NCBI GenBank assembly: GCA_034440175.1
Contig: JAWXBO010000144.1
Coordinates: 1 to 13,944 of the forward strand
Reading direction: 5' to 3'
DNA from: SZUA-430 sp034440175
Lineage (GTDB): Bacteria > Pseudomonadota > Alphaproteobacteria > Micropepsales > Micropepsaceae
DNA: 13,944 nt
Within the stretch, counting starts at the first letter, position 1; every line of letters begins with the position of its first letter. Under the pieces are notes generated by a model. It saw only the letters and a program-made list of their open reading frames with translations, was not told the DNA's origin and searched no databases. The translations under genes were made by a program, and so were the position numbers. Shown in pieces: positions 12,831 to 13,944 of this stretch.

Positions 12831-13944
12831 AGCCGCGCTGAGGGGCGCGCCAAAGATCACGCAGGAAACCGAAGAAGGTGGCTGGAGAGTCGGGTCTGAG
12901 CAGATTGGCGCGGAAAACTCTCGCGACGAGACGTATGAGCCACCACAGGGTCAAAAGGCTGACCACAAGCGCTCCCAGGACGTCGATGCCTTCAGGCGAG
13001 CTGAGCGAGCGCACCATCATCGTAAAAGGTGAGAAGAACGGCACGTAAGAGGCAAAGCGCGCAAACAGGCTGTCGGGGGCGTAGGCGACGGCTAAGGGCA
13101 ACATGCAGATGGGCATCGTTATAAGCGTTGCCGGCGCCACAACGGCTTGCGCGTCGCTGATAGAGTTGGCGGCACTTCCTGCAGCCAAAAAGAACGCGCC
13201 AACGGTGAGATATGACAGAGCGAAAAATACCGTTAGCTGGAACACTTGACCGACGCCGGAAATGTTTTTGCTCAACTCGCTGACGATCACTTTTGCCGCC
13301 GGGAAAAATATGTCCACAGTTCCAAGGACGGTGGTGACCCAAACGGCGACCAGAAAAAGCGCGAGCAAGAGCCCGGTGATTAATTTTCCGGCCATCAGGG
13401 TTTCCGCACGCACACAAGAGAGCAGCAATTCGGCGACACGGTTGCTCTTTTCCTCTACCAGCGCCATCACCACCATGTTCGCTGTCATGAACAAAGCAAA
13501 GAACAGCATGAAGTAGACAATGTTGGCGCCGAGGACGCGAATCTGGCGTAACCCGGTGACTGCACCCAGATGTTCTGGATCAGGATCGATCGATTGCATC
13601 TCGCGTGCCGTGCCGAGAAGTTGGGTGATCGACTGAGGCGTGAGCGAGAGCGCCTCGCCACTCTTACGCTTGAGTTCCTTATCGAGTGCCGTACGCAGTA
13701 GGTCACGCAGGAACGGCCGGGTGAGATCGTCGGACAGATAGGTGGCGCGCTCAGTGCCGTCGTAGAACTCTTTTGGAACAATCAGAATGGCCCACAGGTG
13801 CACCGGTCCGAACGGACCACGGACGAGCTGTTTGGCCGACAAATAAGGTTGTGCGGCCTTGAGGAGATCGTCGCTGGCCAGAATTTCTTCGGGCAAGTCG
13901 ATGCGAAAGAACCGCGTGGGTGGCTCGATGAAACGCGGCGCCCC
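12829..13944 (-). CDS. ABC-2 type transporter permease (5' end outside the window)
   Basis: At least 371 residues of an inner-membrane permease of the ABC-2/NatB type. The reading frame stays open to the window edge (GAPRFIEPPTRFFRIDLPEE), so the start, and probably a first membrane helix, lie beyond it; the TTG at 13896 is not the real start. The visible first 130 residues form the large extracytoplasmic domain, then about six helices follow. The cytoplasmic loop EEKSNRVAELLLSCVRAETL between the first two of these helices is the conserved coupling segment of this family. The C-terminus (FLRDLWRAPQRG) is cytoplasmic. An ATP-binding partner is expected upstream, outside the window. Substrate unknown; sodium or drug efflux and lipid export are usual for relatives. 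Confidence 0.88.
   Translation of the reverse strand, partial: GAPRFIEPPTRFFRIDLPEEILASDDLLKAAQPYLSAKQLVRGPFGPVHLWAILIVPKEFYDGTERATYLSDDLTRPFLRDLLRTALDKELKRKSGEALSLTPQSITQLLGTAREMQSIDPDPEHLGAVTGLRQIRVLGANIVYFMLFFALFMTANMVVMALVEEKSNRVAELLLSCVRAETLMAGKLITGLLLALFLVAVWVTTVLGTVDIFFPAAKVIVSELSKNISGVGQVFQLTVFFALSYLTVGAFFLAAGSAANSISDAQAVVAPATLITMPICMLPLAVAYAPDSLFARFASYVPFFSPFTMMVRSLSSPEGIDVLGALVVSLLTLWWLIRLVARVFRANLLRPDSPATFFGFLRDLWRAPQRG

Noticed and set aside
12992..13417. Alternative-frame minus-strand frame within the ABC permease gene
   Set aside because: Overlaps the permease coding sequence and has no recognisable domain.
1..13944. CRISPR array, tRNA or rRNA genes
   Set aside because: No regularly spaced direct repeats and no cloverleaf or rRNA-like sequence was found on reading both strands; a scan with dedicated tools was not possible.

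Overview
The window looks like the chromosome of a GC-rich alphaproteobacterium. The evidence is a COQ9-family ubiquinone protein overlapping a peptide deformylase, an alphaproteobacterial-type ribosomal protein S21, two YdcH/DUF465 small proteins, a DgcB-like diguanylate cyclase and a purEK pair. The order within the class cannot be fixed from this sequence. No rRNA, tRNA or CRISPR array was seen.

Left part (1-6446), housekeeping and metabolism. A 12-helix MFS transporter (minus) diverges from an acyl-CoA synthetase (plus). Two small coiled-coil DUF465 genes diverge from a shared 218-base spacer. A GGDEF protein with an intact inhibitory site (minus) diverges from purE-purK (plus), whose reading frames overlap and which carry out the N5-CAIR step of purine synthesis.

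Middle part (about 6447-10375), an accessory patch full of decay. In order it holds: a RhuM-family gene with a good ribosome site but an ATA where the start codon should be, and without its C-terminal half; a DUF433/DUF5615 antitoxin-toxin pair (minus) lying in one reading frame and separated only by a stop and one codon; a cysteine-rich, membrane-anchored protein gene interrupted by an in-frame TAG; a multi-helix membrane protein; and about 700 bases of scars. The scars contain a frameshifted C-terminal piece of an AguB-like nitrilase between two 22-base GGGG...CCC motifs, a possible REP-associated transposase remnant, and a 110-base miniature element with imperfect inverted ends.

Right part (10376-13944), core genes again. 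A minus-strand group runs def, COQ9, then a secreted six-cysteine protein of unknown function. rpsU (plus) starts at a TTG behind a perfect GGAGG and ends in a strong intrinsic terminator. An ABC-2 type permease (minus) runs off the right edge of the window.

The best candidates for something undescribed are the two-gene membrane cassette at 8151-9672 and the family of short GGGG/GTCAG-ended motifs that structure 9692-10363. Both rest on sequence reading only; no database search was possible.
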